NCBI RefSeq assembly: GCF_014839835.1
Contig: NC_071632.1
Location: 19,114,487 to 19,178,486 of the forward strand
DNA length: 64,000 bases
From: Dryobates pubescens
Lineage: Eukaryota; Chordata; Aves; Piciformes; Picidae
Direction: 5' to 3'
The notes beneath the pieces were generated by a model. The model worked only from the letters and a program-made list of their open reading frames with translations. It did not search any database and was not told where the DNA came from. Each line of letters begins with the position of its first letter. Position 1 is the first letter of the stretch. Positions 43,515-54,730 of the stretch are shown in pieces. Made by a program: the position numbers and the translations under genes.

Positions 43515-46500
43515 CTAGGAAAAGAGCAAAAGCGAGGGGTGAACGCAGGAAGACTTTCAGTGGCTAAGATACCTGGGAAATGCTTCCTCTGGGGACTGCA
43601 AAACCAAGAGGACCCACACAAGAAGCTGGGTGAAGTACTGACCTTCCCAGTGCTCCAGCATCATAGAATCATTTAGACACACTCCCTTACAAAGACACCA
43701 ACACACAGCAATGCCAACAGCAAAATCTCTCACCCACACCCCACGAGGTTACTGCAGTAAGCTACTTTATTCAGAGCTAAAGGACCTAAGTTGTCTTTGT
43801 CAAAGCCCAAAATGCCAAATGTCTGACCAAGTATTTCTTCTTCTGACCAATGACACAAAACCAGGTTGTTGGGTTTTTTTAAGTGGAGTGTTGGACCCAG
43901 CCTTCCACATCAGCCCAACAAGACCAGTGCTGGTGTTTAAGGGAGGCAGCATAGCTCTGCAGTCCAGCCCAGTTTGCCCCATTAGCAGCTTGCTTTACAG
44001 AACCTGATGGACTCAGGTTTAAGCAGAGGACCATCACCTTTCAGGTGTTGATTTAATTTAATCCACTCTCTGTGTGGACACAGTAAAATCAGTGGGAGCC
44101 CTGTGCAGGCACAGAGACTCCCAGCACCAAGTCCCCTCTTCAAGCAATCACCCACCCCTTGGCCTCTGAGTTAACTCTGCAAATCCAGTCCTTCATCCTA
44201 AGGGAAGCCAGTTGGGGTGTTTCCTTTTCCTTTCTTAGCAACATGGGAAACACACAGACTGTGTCTGATGCCCAAAGAATCACAATGACTCAAACCACAA
44301 AAAGCTTCCCTGTAAGAAAAGGAATGATCTTGGTTCTCTTTTGCTGTGAGCATTCCTGACCCAATGCCCAAAAGTCTTAGTCATAGGAAACTGTACACAA
44401 ATATTGCTCCTGGCAGCAGGCAGAATTATAACTGCCAGATCACTTTTAGCCTCAAAGTAGCAAATAAAATTATATATTCTCCATATTATTCATAGAATGC
44501 ATCAGGTTGGAGGGGACCCTTGAAGGTCATCTTGTCCACCCCGCCCTGCAGTCAGCAGGGACATCTCCAATTATCTCCAATATCCAACATCTCCAATCAG
44601 GTTGCTCAGGGTCCCATCAAGTTTGACCTTGAGTGTCCCCAGGGATGATAGTATGACATATTAAATATTCATGATATACTAATTAAGCAAGTTAAGCACA
44701 TTGAGACATAGCAGTGTGGCTTTCATACTTTAAGGGCAGCAAAGCTGGGGAGGGGTCTGGAGCACAGCCCTGTGAGGAGAGGCTGAGGGAGCTGGGGTTG
44801 CTTAGCCTGCAGAAGAGGAGGCTCAGGGGAGACCTTCTTGCTCTCTACAACTCCCTGAAGGGAGGTTGTAGCCAGGTGGGGGTTGGTCTCTTCTGCCAGG
44901 CACCCAGCACCAGAACAAGAGGACACAGTCTCAAGCTGTGCCAGGGGAGGTTTAGGCTGGAGGTAAGGAAGAAGTTCTTCATAGAAAGAGAGATTGGCCA
45001 TTGGAATGTGCTGCCCAGGGAGGTGGTGGAGTCACCATCCCTGGAGGTGTTTAGGAAGAGCCTGGATGAGGCATTTGGTGCCATGGTTTAGTTGATTAGA
45101 TGGTGCTGGGTGATAGGTTGGACTGGATGATCTCAAAGGTCTTTTCCAACCTGGTTAATTCAATTCAATTCAATTCAATTCAATTCAATTCAATTCAATT
45201 CAATTCCTCTGTCTTGTATCAGTTTCTGGACTCTGGTAATACAATGGAACTGTGATAATGCATCAAATCCAGTGTCACAGAGTACAAAACAGGACTTGGC
45301 TTTACCTTGTTTATACCTGTGCCTGTGGTAATCCTCAGTGTTTCCAGTATGACTTCCAGGGATAATCTCTGATAGATTTGCCCCTTTCTTTGTAATCAGT
45401 CTCCAGCCCATGACTTCTGTTCTGGGGTCAGGAGTTAAAACCAGAGCTTGGTCTGCACACTGAGTGAGGGAACTGGCAATGTCTCCAGCCCCCTCCCTGG
45501 GGAGGACAGCCCACAAAGAGAGGTCAAGGCAAGGAGCGATGTTTACTTTCCTCCGGATCTTGTACAGCTTCAGATGTTTGTGTAGGGCCTCCAGCACGCC
45601 GTTGTCACACTCCAGCAGGATGTGTGGCTCTTCTTCTGCACTCTGGTGAAGCCTAAAAAAAGTAACACCTACAAGGTCAGGAAAACAAACCCTCAAAGCA
45701 GCGGAAGCCAGCACGCTTTATCTTCATCCTGGAATGAGTCCAGACATCTGGGAAATCTCCCCAAAGGCTGCTGGTGTGCACCAGAGCAGCACTCAGCTCC
45801 CCAGAGTGCAAATACCTGCACTTTTTCAGCCACCCATCCCACTCTTTTCTAGTAAATATTTCCCTCTCCTCAACTTGGAGCAGAAACAGGTCACAGAATC
45901 ATAGAATCAATAAGGTTGGAAAAGACCTCAAAGATCATCAAGTCCAACCTGCCACCCAACACCTCATGACTACTAAACCATGGCACCAAGTGCCACATCC
46001 AATCCCCTCTTGAACACCTCCAGGGATGGGGACTCCACCACCTCCCTGGGCAGCACATTCCAATGGCCAATCTCTCTTTCTGGGAAGAACTTTCTCCTCA
46101 CCTCCAGCCTAAACCTCCCCTGGTGCAGCTTGAGACTGTGTCCTCTTGCTCTGGTGATGGTTGCCTGGAAGAAGAGACCAACTCCCACCTGGCTACAACC
46201 TCCCTTCAGGTAGCTGTAGAGAGCAAGAAGGTCTCCCCTGAGCCTACTTCTAATCCTCCTGCCATGGGCAGGGACACCTCCCACTAAAGGAGGCTGCTCA
46301 AAGCCCCATCCAACCTGCCCTTGAACACCTTTCAGGGAGGGGACATCCACATCTGCTCATCCACAGGAAGATACCTGTAAAGGCCTTGTAGCCCAACCCT
46401 CAGAGAGCAGCTCCAGCCCCCTCAGCACCTTTGTAGCCTCCGCTGGAGTCTCTCCGGTAGCTCCCTACCCGCCTTTCCTGCTGGGTAGCACACAGAGCCG

Positions 46501-47043
46501 GTAGCCAGGCATGAGAAAGGCGCAGAGCGCGCTTTTTCGCTGACCCATTTGTAGAGACAAGGCAGAAATGCCTCAGAACCCGGGCTGTGAGACGGCCGCC
46601 GCCAGGCCCGGCCTGCGAGCGCGCCAAGGCCGGCCGCTGCTGTTCCCACGGCAACGCGACGCGCTCCCCCCTCCGCTCCCGCCGTGGCCTCGCCCGGCCT
46701 CCCCCGCTCCCTCCGCTTGGTCTCACCTGTACAGGATGACGTCGTACAGGCAGCGGCCCTGCACGTTGAGCACATGCGCGTAGAGGGCACGCGGCGGGGC
46801 CGCGGTGGCGCCATCGGCCGCGGGGGGAGAGCCACCGGCCGCGGGGGGGGCGCCCTCCGCTACCAGCCGCGTGACGTCATTAGTGAGCAGCCCCTGCAGG
46901 AAGACGGCGGCCTCCGCGCCCCGCACGTCCAGCAGCGCCCGGCTCAGCGGGAAGCAGGCGGCGGCCCCGCTCCCCCCGCCCCGCCACAACCGGCGCAGCC
47001 CGGGCAGGGCCGTTATTGCCGCCGCTCCCGCCCTCACCAACAT
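43123..47043 (-). CDS. IBA57: IBA57, mitochondrial iron-sulfur assembly factor, complete
   Basis: Three exons, 47043-46727, 45652-45306 and 43514-43123, join to 1,056 bases and 351 residues (human 356). IBA57 is a folate-fold (GcvT/YgfZ-like) matrix protein that works with ISCA1 and ISCA2 to build [4Fe-4S] clusters for aconitase, lipoate synthase and respiratory complexes. The signature 'KGCYIGQE' lies at residues 252-259, with the family's invariant Cys at 254. Also visible are '[13 protein letters not shown]', '[15 protein letters not shown]' (about 92-106), '[11 protein letters not shown]' and '[19 protein letters not shown]'. The Ala/Arg-rich N-terminus suits a mitochondrial targeting peptide. 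Residues about 64-84 are an Ala/Gly/Pro-rich insertion. The start 'gccgccATG' is a strong Kozak context. It is transcribed towards the MEIOC-type gene and lies downstream of GJC2, as in human. Confidence 0.95.
44490..45206. repeat. CR1 minus fragment, CR1 plus copy and (AATTC)n tail in IBA57 intron 2
   Basis: Positions 44490-44650 are a minus piece ('gcatcaggttggaggggacc'). Positions 44738-45155 are a plus copy with intact blocks from 'gggcagcaaagctggggagg' onward. Its tail has expanded into about ten 'aattc' units at 45156-45206. The repeat stops about 100 bases from exon 2. Confidence 0.92.
45306..45652 (-). CDS. IBA57: IBA57 coding exon 2
   Basis: The acceptor is 'gttactttttttag' and the donor AACAAG/gtaaag. 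It encodes '[18 protein letters not shown]' through '[12 protein letters not shown]' and '[10 protein letters not shown]'-equivalent sequence (here '[13 protein letters not shown]'). Confidence 0.95.
45893..46350 (-). repeat. CR1 copies in IBA57 intron 1
   Basis: Positions 45893-46245 are a well-preserved minus copy ('gaatcatagaatcaataagg' to 'gaaggtctcccctgagcc'). It is joined directly to a second minus piece of another subtype (46250-46350, 'cctgccatgggcagggacacc'), which lacks its own tail. Confidence 0.92.
46727..47043 (-). CDS. IBA57: IBA57 coding exon 1
   Basis: It encodes residues 1-105 plus two bases of codon 106. It starts '[20 protein letters not shown]' and ends 'LYDVILY' with the donor TACAG/gtgaga. 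Confidence 0.94.
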
Positions 47044-47050
47044 GGCGGCA
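47039..47050 (+). promoter_or_regulatory. YY1 motif over the IBA57 start codon
   Basis: 'aacatggcggca' matches the YY1 consensus AANATGGCGGC. The CAT within it is the IBA57 ATG read on the other strand. Confidence 0.65.
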
Positions 47051-47096
47051 GCGCTGTCAGAGGGGCCCGTCGCTGCCTCTCGCTAACGCCGTCGCT

Positions 47097-47105
47097 GCCA
47101 TCTTG
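47097..47105 (-). promoter_or_regulatory. Second YY1 motif upstream of IBA57
   Basis: 'gccatcttg' is the reverse of CAAGATGGC, the other common form of the YY1 site, about 50 bases upstream of the start codon. Confidence 0.55.
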
Positions 47106-47397
47106 TGTGCGTCCCCCGGGAGGGCGCCACCTGCCGGCGGGGAGGGGGCAGCATGGGGTCCGCCCCTCTGCCAGCTTGCTCCTCCTCCGCCGCGCCGGTC
47201 CCGGCTCCGCAGCGGCGGTCGCAGGGTGCGGGAAGCGCACGCACACACATATGGGCAGTGATTGCTGAGGGCGCCCACGGCTGTCCTGCGTGCTGCACAG
47301 AGCGCCGGGAGCGCCGGTTTGGTCCCCGGGCACGCAGCTGCTGTGGAAGTGAAGGAAACCGCCCGACATAAACCCAGCTGTCCCCTGCTCTCCCCTA

Positions 47398-48195
47398 GCC
47401 ATTCCTGGACGTCATGTAGTCCAACCCCTCTGCTAAAGCAGAGTCACCCACAGCAGCTTGCCTAGGATCACAAAGTCCGAGTGGGTTTGGAATCTCTCCA
47501 GAGCAGGAGACACCATAACCTCTCTGGGCAGCCTGGGAGAGGGCTCCAGCACCCTCACAGTGAAGTTTTTCAGCAGGTTCAGATGGAAGCTTCCTGGGTT
47601 CCAGTTTGTGTCCATTGCCCCTTGTCCTGTCCCTAGGCACCACCGACAAGAATCTGGCCCCATCCTCTTGCTGCCCATCCTTTAGGTCTTGCTGAGCATT
47701 GATCAGATCCCCTCTGGGGGATCTGAGCTCTTACAGAATCACAGAATCAATAAGGTTGGAAAATACCTCAGAGATCATCAAGTCCAACCTGTCACCCAAC
47801 ACCTCATGACTACTAAACCGTGGCTTCAAGTGCCACATCCAATCCCCACTTGAACACCTCCAGGGATGGGGACTCCACCACCTCCCTGGGCAGCACATTC
47901 CAAAGGCTAACAACTCTCTCTGTGAAGAGCTTTCTCCTCACCTCCAGCCTTCTCCAGGCTCAACACCCTGGAGCTCCTCACAGAGATGCTCCAGTGCCCT
48001 CAGCAGCTTTGTAGCCTCCACTGGACTCTCTTCAGTAGATACCTGTCTCCCTTGAACTGGGGAGCCCAAAACTGACCCACTAAGCCAGATGTGGCCTCAG
48101 TAGGGCAGAGTAGAGAGGGATGAGAACCTCCTTCGACCTGCTGGCCACACTGGCTTTGTTTATGCACCCCAGGATGCTGCCCTTATCTTCTTTTA
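47398..48195 (-). repeat. Two CR1 fragments
   Basis: Positions 47398-47730 ('catgtagtccaacccctctgc' onward) are followed directly by 47731-48195 ('gaatcacagaatcaataagg' onward). The second copy jumps from 'cctcacctccagcc' to 'ttctccaggctcaacaccc' through a deletion or a join of two copies. Confidence 0.85.
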
Positions 48196-48630
48196 ACACC
48201 CCTGGAAAACCTGTCAGTAGCCCCGTTGTTGTGCAGTAAATGATAGTGTTTGAGGGTGGCAATTTCTGCTAAGCAACATGACAGGAGAGTGAAATCCTTG
48301 TGTTGAAAAGCATGGAGCTGAAGGTGCCGTTCCCTTGCCTCTTGAACGCTCGTTAGGGCTGTGGGAAGTGGAGTCTGAAGGGCCTGGGTAGCCCCGGGTT
48401 TGGCTGCAGCTCATTACGCTGGAATTCATCCCGGAGTAGGAGAAACGGCCGTGAGTCATGCCTGTCATTTGCGATTGCTTTCCTCTGCTTGCTGCAAGTC
48501 GGTTTGAGGCCATTCTGCCCCTTGCTGCTGCCAACACCAGCACATGTGCAGCTCTGCGGGGAGCGGGCTCGCCTGGCCCAGAATGAACCCTGCCAAAGGA
48601 GTCCTCAGAGGCAGGCAGCACCACTGCCCA
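48196..48630. other. unique spacer
   Basis: Nothing recognised except a weak ZNF143-like 'gggaagtggagtct' near 48363. The 77-bp minisatellite follows. Confidence 0.35.
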
Positions 48631-48634
48631 GCCA

Positions 48635-49384
48635 CAGCCCAAACCCACCGAACCTGAAGCTTGTTGGTGCAGACCCCCAACCCAAACCCACCAAACCTAA
48701 AACCTGCTGGTGCCAAGCCCCAAATCAAACCTAAACCCCACCAGTGCCAAGCTCCAAACCAAACCCACCAAACCTAAAACCTGCTGGTGCCAAGCCCCAA
48801 ATCAAACCTAAACCCCACCAGTGCCAAGCTCCAAACCAAACCCACCAAACCTAAAACCTGCTGGTGCCAAGCCCCAAATCAAACCTAAACCCCACCAGTG
48901 CCAAGCTCCAAACCAAACCCACCAAACCTAAAACCTGCTGGTGCCAAGCCCCAAATCAAACCTAAACCCCACCAGTGCCAAGCTCCAAACCAAACCCACC
49001 AAACCTAAAACCTGCTGGTGCAGACCCCCAACCCAAACCCACCAAACCTAAAACCTGCTGGTGCCAAGCCCCAAATCAAACCTAAACCCCACCAGTGCCA
49101 AGCTCCAAACCAAACCCACCAAACCTAAAACCTGCTGGTGCAGACCCCCAACCCAAACCCACCAAACCTAAAACCTGCTGGTGCCGAGCCCCAAATCAAA
49201 CATAACCCCACCAGTGCCAAGCCCCAACCCAAACTCACCAAACTTAAAACCTGCTGGTGCTGAGCCCTGACCCCAAACCCACCAAACCTAAAACCTGCTG
49301 GTGCTGAGCCCTGACCCCAAATCCACCAAACCTAAAACCTGCTGGTGCTGAGCCCTGACCCCAAACTCACCAAACCTAAAACCC
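48635..49384. repeat. 77-bp C-rich minisatellite
   Basis: The block 'ctgctggtgc' recurs at 48704, 48781 and 48858, an exact 77-base period. Each unit is made of two related halves ('aaacctaaaacctgctggtgccaagc' and 'aaaccccaccagtgccaagctcc'). Towards both ends shorter variants appear ('gacccccaacccaaaccc', 'tgagccctgaccccaaa'). The plus strand has almost no guanine outside 'gctggtgc', 'agtgcc' and 'aag'. Confidence 0.93.
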
Positions 49385-49870
49385 TCAGCAAAGGGGTTTG
49401 TGGTTTGGGCTCTGCAAACACAAGGCTGGCAGGCAGCACATTCAGCCAGCTGGTCCTGGAGCAGGCGCAGGCTTCCCCCGCGTGCCCCAGCAGCGATAAC
49501 CTTATCACGGATCCCCGAGTGCGGGGGGACAGATCTGCTGCCGGTGGGGGAGAGAGCTGTGACGTGTTTGCTGCTGAGCCCAGCGCTGGCCCTGCTCACA
49601 GGCAGCGTTTGCCAGGCAGCTGCGTTGCCAGAGCAGGTGGAGACATGAAAGCAGGCGGCGGAGGCGATTGGGGGTGACCTTGGCGAGGGACCGCGCTCTG
49701 CCCGGCTGCTGGCACATGCTGGGCGGTAAAACTCTGGGGCTGAAGAAACCTGTCTTCCTCTAAATCAAGGCTGAAGATGCAGAGATGCTCACTGTGGGGG
49801 TTTTCTCTCCCTAGAAGCAGGAAAGAGCCAAGAACAGGAGCTGTGCCTTGCTCTTTTGGGGTCAAGGAGA
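49385..49870. other. unique spacer
   Basis: Moderately GC-rich with no recognised gene. Overlapping plus-strand frames up to about 110 residues show no family features. Confidence 0.35.
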
Positions 49871-49871
49871 A

Positions 49872-50480
49872 GAAGGAAAGCCAATGGCCTCCTGGCCTGC
49901 ATCAGGAACAGTGTGGCCAGCAGGAGCAGGGAGGTCATTCTGCCCTGTACTCAGCACTGCTTAGGCCACACCTTGAGTCCTGTGTCCAGCTCTGGGCCTC
50001 TCAGTTTAGGAAAGATGTTGAGTTGCTGGAAGGTGTCCAGAGAAGGGCAACAAAGCTGGGGAGGGGTCTGGAGCACAGCCCTGGGAGGAGAGGCTGAGGG
50101 AGCTGGGGTTGCTTAGCCTGCAGAAGAGGAGGCTCAAGGGAGACCTTCTTGCTCTCTCCAACTCCCTGAAGGGAGGCTGTAGCCAGGTGGGGGTTGGTCT
50201 CTTCTGCCAGGCAACCAGCACCAGAACAAGAGGACACAGTCTCAAGCTGTGCCAGGGGAGGTTTAGGCTGGAGGTAAGGAAGAAGTTCTTCATAGAAAGA
50301 GAGATTGGCCATTGGGATGTGCTGCCCAGGGAGGTGGTGGAGTCACCATCCCTGGAGGTGTTTAGGAAGAGACTGGATGAGGCACTTGGTGCCATGGTTT
50401 AGTTGATCAGATGGTGCTGGGTGATAGGTTGGACTGGATGATCTCAAAGGTCTTTTCCAACCTGGTTAATTCTATTCTAC
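49872..50480 (+). repeat. CR1 fragment, about 0.61 kb, well preserved
   Basis: It runs without obvious gaps from 'aggaaagccaatggcctcctgg' through 'agaagggcaacaaagctgggg' and the 'gggaggtggtggagtcacc' block to 'ctggttaattctattctactct'. It is a good local reference for the young CR1 subtype here. Confidence 0.94.
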
Positions 50481-51344
50481 TCTATCTCCCTTGCTGGTTT
50501 GGAGCAGAAGTTGCATCTGACCTGCTGGGCTTCAAGCAGCAAGCATGACATTATGTGGACATGTCTGCTGTGTTTAAAGCAGCCGACCATGGTCATGGAT
50601 CCTCTCTCTTTCCTGCCTGCTGAAGCCACAGTCTGAGCTCAGCAACTGAATGAAAAGGAAAGCATCATAAAAGGGGTCTGTGTCCCCACTTCTCTGTGCC
50701 TGTGCTTTGAAGGCATTTTAGGAGCATCAAAATGCCCTGGTGCTGAGCCAGACTGGCAGAGGCATTTGGAAAAGCAAGATCTCTGCTCTGCTCAGCTGAC
50801 TTTTGCCTGAGTCTCTGCTGTCAAATACCTAAGTTATACTGGGAAAGCAGCCCTCCCCTATATGGAATCCATCTGCCCAAGCATGGACCTCTGCATCTGG
50901 AGGGTAGGTGGGGGGGAGGCTTCTCTGTAGCTGATGTAAATGGAAAGACACCTTCAGGATGATTCATTTCACCCTGAAGTCTCTGTGTAGGCTGAATCAC
51001 ATCAGCTGCACCAACAAATGCCTGTTGTCCCCACAGCCCCCTTATGCTCCTGGAGGGACTGGCTCTGTGCAGACTTGGTAGTGGAGACCAGTTTCTGCTC
51101 TGTACATAAGACTCTCCACGTTGTGATGAGACCATGAAAGCCACAGCTCTCTCTTACCCATGATACAGCACCCACATCAGATTGAACTGTCCCCCACCAG
51201 CTTTGTCGTATCTGGTGCTGGCTGTGGAAGGAGAGCTGGCAACATGCCTTGGCAAAATGACAAGATGCAATGTCCCAAAGAGGACATTCCCCAAAGTCAG
51301 CCCAGTGGAACATCTCTCATCCAGGCAGGTGTGTCAGGGCAACT
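50481..51344. other. unique spacer
   Basis: No gene, RNA or repeat was recognised. Confidence 0.35.
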
Positions 51345-51935
51345 CAGAAACCCTTCTGTCAGCCCAGAGGCCAACCCTATCCTGGGCTGCATAAAAAGAA
51401 GTGGGACCAGCAGGTTAAGGGAGGTGATTCTTCCCCCTGCTCTGCTCTTGTGAGACCCCACCTGCAGCACTGAGTCCAGTTCTGGGGCTGTTGGAGTGGG
51501 TCCAGAGGAGCCTGTGAAGATGGTCAGAGAGGGCTGGAGCACCTGGCCTATGGGGACAGGCTGCAAGACTTGAGGCTGTTCAGCCTGGAGAAGAGAAGGC
51601 TCCAAGGAGACCTTATGGTGGCCTTCTAATACCTGAAGAAGGCCTAGAAGGAAGCTGGGGAAGGACTTTCTACAAGTGATAGAATGAAGGGAATGACTTT
51701 GAACTGGAAGAAGGGAGACTTGGGCTGGATATTAGGAAGAAATTCTTGACAGTGAGGGTGGTGAGACACTGGAACAGGTTGCCCAGGGAGGTGGTGGATG
51801 CCCCCTCCCTGGAGGTGTTCAAGGCCAGGCTGAACAGCAACCTGGCTGGTGTGAGGTGTCCCTGCCCATGGCAGGGGGGTTGGACCTAGATGATCTTTAA
51901 AGTCCCTTCCATCCCAAACCCTTCTATGGTTGATT
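51345..51935 (+). repeat. CR1 fragment, about 0.59 kb
   Basis: A different subtype from the copy at 49872. It has 'cctgggctgcataaaaagaagtggg', 'ttgaggctgttcagcctgg', 'gtgaggtgtccctgcccatggc' and the end 'cccaaacccttctatgg'. Confidence 0.9.
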
Positions 51936-52496
51936 CTCACAGCTCAGAAAATGCTGAGAAAGGACAGAGATCCTCTCTCTGCTCCTCACCAGTCCCTGGG
52001 CACTGGCAGAAGATGCCAGCAGCCTCTTGCTCCAGCAGCTTTCCGCTCTCTGCTCTCCCACTGCCCAAAGCCCTTCCGTGTCTGGGGCTTGCTGTGGCAG
52101 CAGCACAGCCTGAGGCTCCCATCCGTGAGGGCTCATCCTCAGCGTTTATTCATCCAGAACTCATCTGCAGCAGCATCAGGCAGGGATAACTTCTCTCTCT
52201 GCAGCCAGCCCTCTGGGGTAGCGCTGATAAAATCAGCTCCTTTGCTCCAGATTTTTCTCAAGGTGCTCACCAACAAACCCACGTGAGCTCCAGCAGCTCA
52301 GTGACAGGCAAAGAGCCAAGATGTGGAGCTGTGGTAAACTGTAGCAGCACTTCTGGCACAGGGACAATAGCTGACAGTCTTGGAGAGGAAAACATGGATT
52401 GTGACCGGCCTGGGCAATGCAAAAAGGCCAGAGAAGATAGGGGGAAGATGGCAAGGATGCTGGATGCAGAAGTAAAGCGAAGTGGCAGCTGAGCTT
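51936..52496. other. unique spacer
   Basis: No recognised feature. Short open frames only. Confidence 0.35.
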
Positions 52497-53222
52497 GCAA
52501 GGAATCCCTAGTAATGATGATAGAATGAGAGGAAATAGCCTGAAATTGAGCCAGGATATTAGGAGAAATATCTTTGCTGAAACAGTGATCAGGCATTGCA
52601 ACAGTCTGCTCAGGGAGGTGGTGGAGTCACTATCCCTGGAGAGGTTCAGGAAACATTGGACATGACACTTGGGGTCATGGTTTAGCGGCCATGGTGGTCT
52701 TAGGTTAACCGTTGGACTTGATGTTAGAGGGCTTTCCCAACCTAAACAATTCTCTGGTTCTATAGAGCCATGGGATCACAGAAGTGTTTCTGTTGGATAA
52801 GGTTTAAGGTCATGGAGTCATAGAATCATAGAATTGTTAGGGTTGGAAAGGACCTCAAGGATCATCCAGTTCCAACCCCCCTGCCATGGGCAGGGACACC
52901 TCACGCTACATCAGGCTGCCCAGAGCCACATCCAGCCTGGCCTTAAAAGAGCTCAAGGGATGAGGCTTCCACCACCTCCCTGGGCAACCACTAAGGAGTG
53001 ACTCTGTGCTCCAAAGGGGCTGTCCTGTGCTAGCAGGGCTGCAAATGCAGGCAAGGCTGTTATTAGCATTTCCTGAGGGGTGGTGATTAGGAGCCAGCGA
53101 GAGGTTGACAGTAGTACTTCCATTTGAACATGAGAAGAAACTTAGTTGCTGTGAGGGTGCTGGAGCTCAGGCCCAGGCTGCCCAGAGGGGTTGTGAAGTC
53201 TCCTTCTCTGGGGGAGATGATG
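52497..53222. repeat. CR1 cluster (plus, minus, plus)
   Basis: Positions 52497-52765 are a plus copy ending 'ccaacctaaacaattctctgg'. Positions 52808-53000 are a minus copy ('gaatcatagaattgttaggg'). Positions 53105-53222 are a plus internal piece ('tttgaacatgagaagaaac'). Confidence 0.85.
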
Positions 53223-54590
53223 CTGGTTTGAAGGGCACCTTGCTCTTCAGCAGTTTTAAGTAGCACTGCAAAAGATGTGACCTACGAGGCTGAAAAGCTT
53301 CTGCCAATTGACCTCCCTTGTGAGCTTGTCAGAAAATCCTGTTCTTCTCTGTCTTTGGGTGGGAGCTGGTCCTCCTCACACCAAAGAAGATGTAAAACCA
53401 CCACAATTAAAGAAAAATAATAATTTGAAGCTCACATGGCTGTCCAGAGTTTGTTTCTGAAGACTCTTTGGAGAGGGATTGGTATTTAACGGGAGGAGCG
53501 AGGGCTGGGGTCGTCGAGGCTTTGTCACAAGAGCTTTCTCATCCTTTGCTCAGCTTGAATCATCAGTTTCTCCCAGGCCCTGCAAAGTTGTTTCCTTGCC
53601 TTTGCAAGTGCAGGATTTCCTAGGCAGTTTTAGTTCCCTGCCTGAAGGAAGTGCAGGCAGTGATTCATCAGAGAGACAACACGTCCCAAACAAGCAGAAG
53701 GTCAACTGCTTCTTAAGGCCAAAATATTCTGCTGTGATTTGTGGCCATATCTGGGAATGCAGAGCTCTTGGATGGCTAAAGCAGGCAAATGATAGATGGA
53801 GAAGGATTTCTTGTCATCAGCAGTGGGTGCCCTTCTCCCAGAGCCATTGCACACGTTGCATACTGTAACCAAAGTTCAGGTTTATTCTGTTTTATTAGTA
53901 ATGGAGGTGGAATAGCCAGCTGAAGACTCACACTCAGTCCCCTTGACTGCTGCTCAGTGCTCTACCTACAGTCCAGATGTAACATTTACACTGAAAAAAA
54001 ATACTTAACAGATTCAACCTCAGACTTAGGGAAAAAAAATGGAGTCTAGTACAAATACAGTTAGTACATTAAAAACAGTAAAAAAAATGAACAACAACAA
54101 CAAATAACAATCCTAGAAACTTCATAACAGCACAGACTGGTTATGGCCTTGAGTTAAGTTCAAGTATTTCCCAGTGGAATGCAATGCAAGCAACAAGGTA
54201 AATCTGGGTTTTGTCTGGGGCATTCCTGGCCCTGAATGGCAAGAGTAGAACTATCTGTGGGCACTTTGTCTGGCCAAGTTCAGCAAGAGAGTCAACATTT
54301 ACAGTTAGTTCAGCTGCAAAGCTGAACCTGTCCTCTGTGTAACCAAAACTACTAACCTGCAAAGAAAACCAAACCCAAACCCAAGCCAGCCAAACAAACA
54401 AACAAAACCCCCAAACCAAAACTAAAGCAAAGCAGTAATTCTACTGCTGGTGTCTCTTCCATGTCCAATTGAAACTACTCAAGGCTCTGGTTTCATTTGT
54501 AATGCTTCTGATGGTTGTTTCCCACCCCCCCCTATGGTTATGCTTAGTTTGCCTCCCTCTCTGTCTCCTTCCCAAACTGCCATGATAAAA
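53223..54590. other. unique sequence, possibly a minus-strand 3' end
   Basis: Two AATAAA hexamers on the minus strand at about 53881-53886 and 53891-53896 end an A/T-rich stretch. If GJC2 used them its 3' UTR would be about 6 kb and would include the minisatellites, which seems long. No coding sequence was recognised. Confidence 0.35.
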
Positions 54591-54730
54591 GAATCACAGA
54601 ATGGTTTGGGTTGGAAAGGACCTTAAAGATGATCTAGTTCCACCTCTCTGCTGTCATGGGCAGGGACTCCCCTCACTAAACCAGGCTGCTCAAGGCTCTG
54701 TTAAGCCCAGCCTTGAACACCTCCCTGAAC
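54591..54730 (-). repeat. CR1 tail fragment
   Basis: 'agaatcacagaatggtttgggttgg' runs through 'ctgtcatgggcagggactcccc' to 'cagccttgaacacctcc'. It runs straight into the 54-bp minisatellite. Confidence 0.88.

Larger units (their letters stand above)
46400..47380. promoter_or_regulatory. IBA57: CpG island at the IBA57 start
   Basis: Very CpG-rich sequence covers exon 1 and about 330 bases upstream. It holds two YY1-type motifs. The plus strand carries several overlapping open frames made of the same GC-rich sequence, but no recognisable protein. Divergent transcription to the right is plausible. Confidence 0.75.

Noticed and set aside
46684-47268. 194-codon plus-strand frame at the IBA57 start
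   Set aside because: It lies antisense to IBA57 exon 1 in a CpG island and is Ala/Arg/Gly-rich with no family match. A divergent non-coding transcript is possible but not a protein.
48635-49384. Telomere-like 'aaacctaaaacc' runs
   Set aside because: The true telomere unit CCCTAA does not recur in register. The array has a 77-base period and is an ordinary minisatellite.
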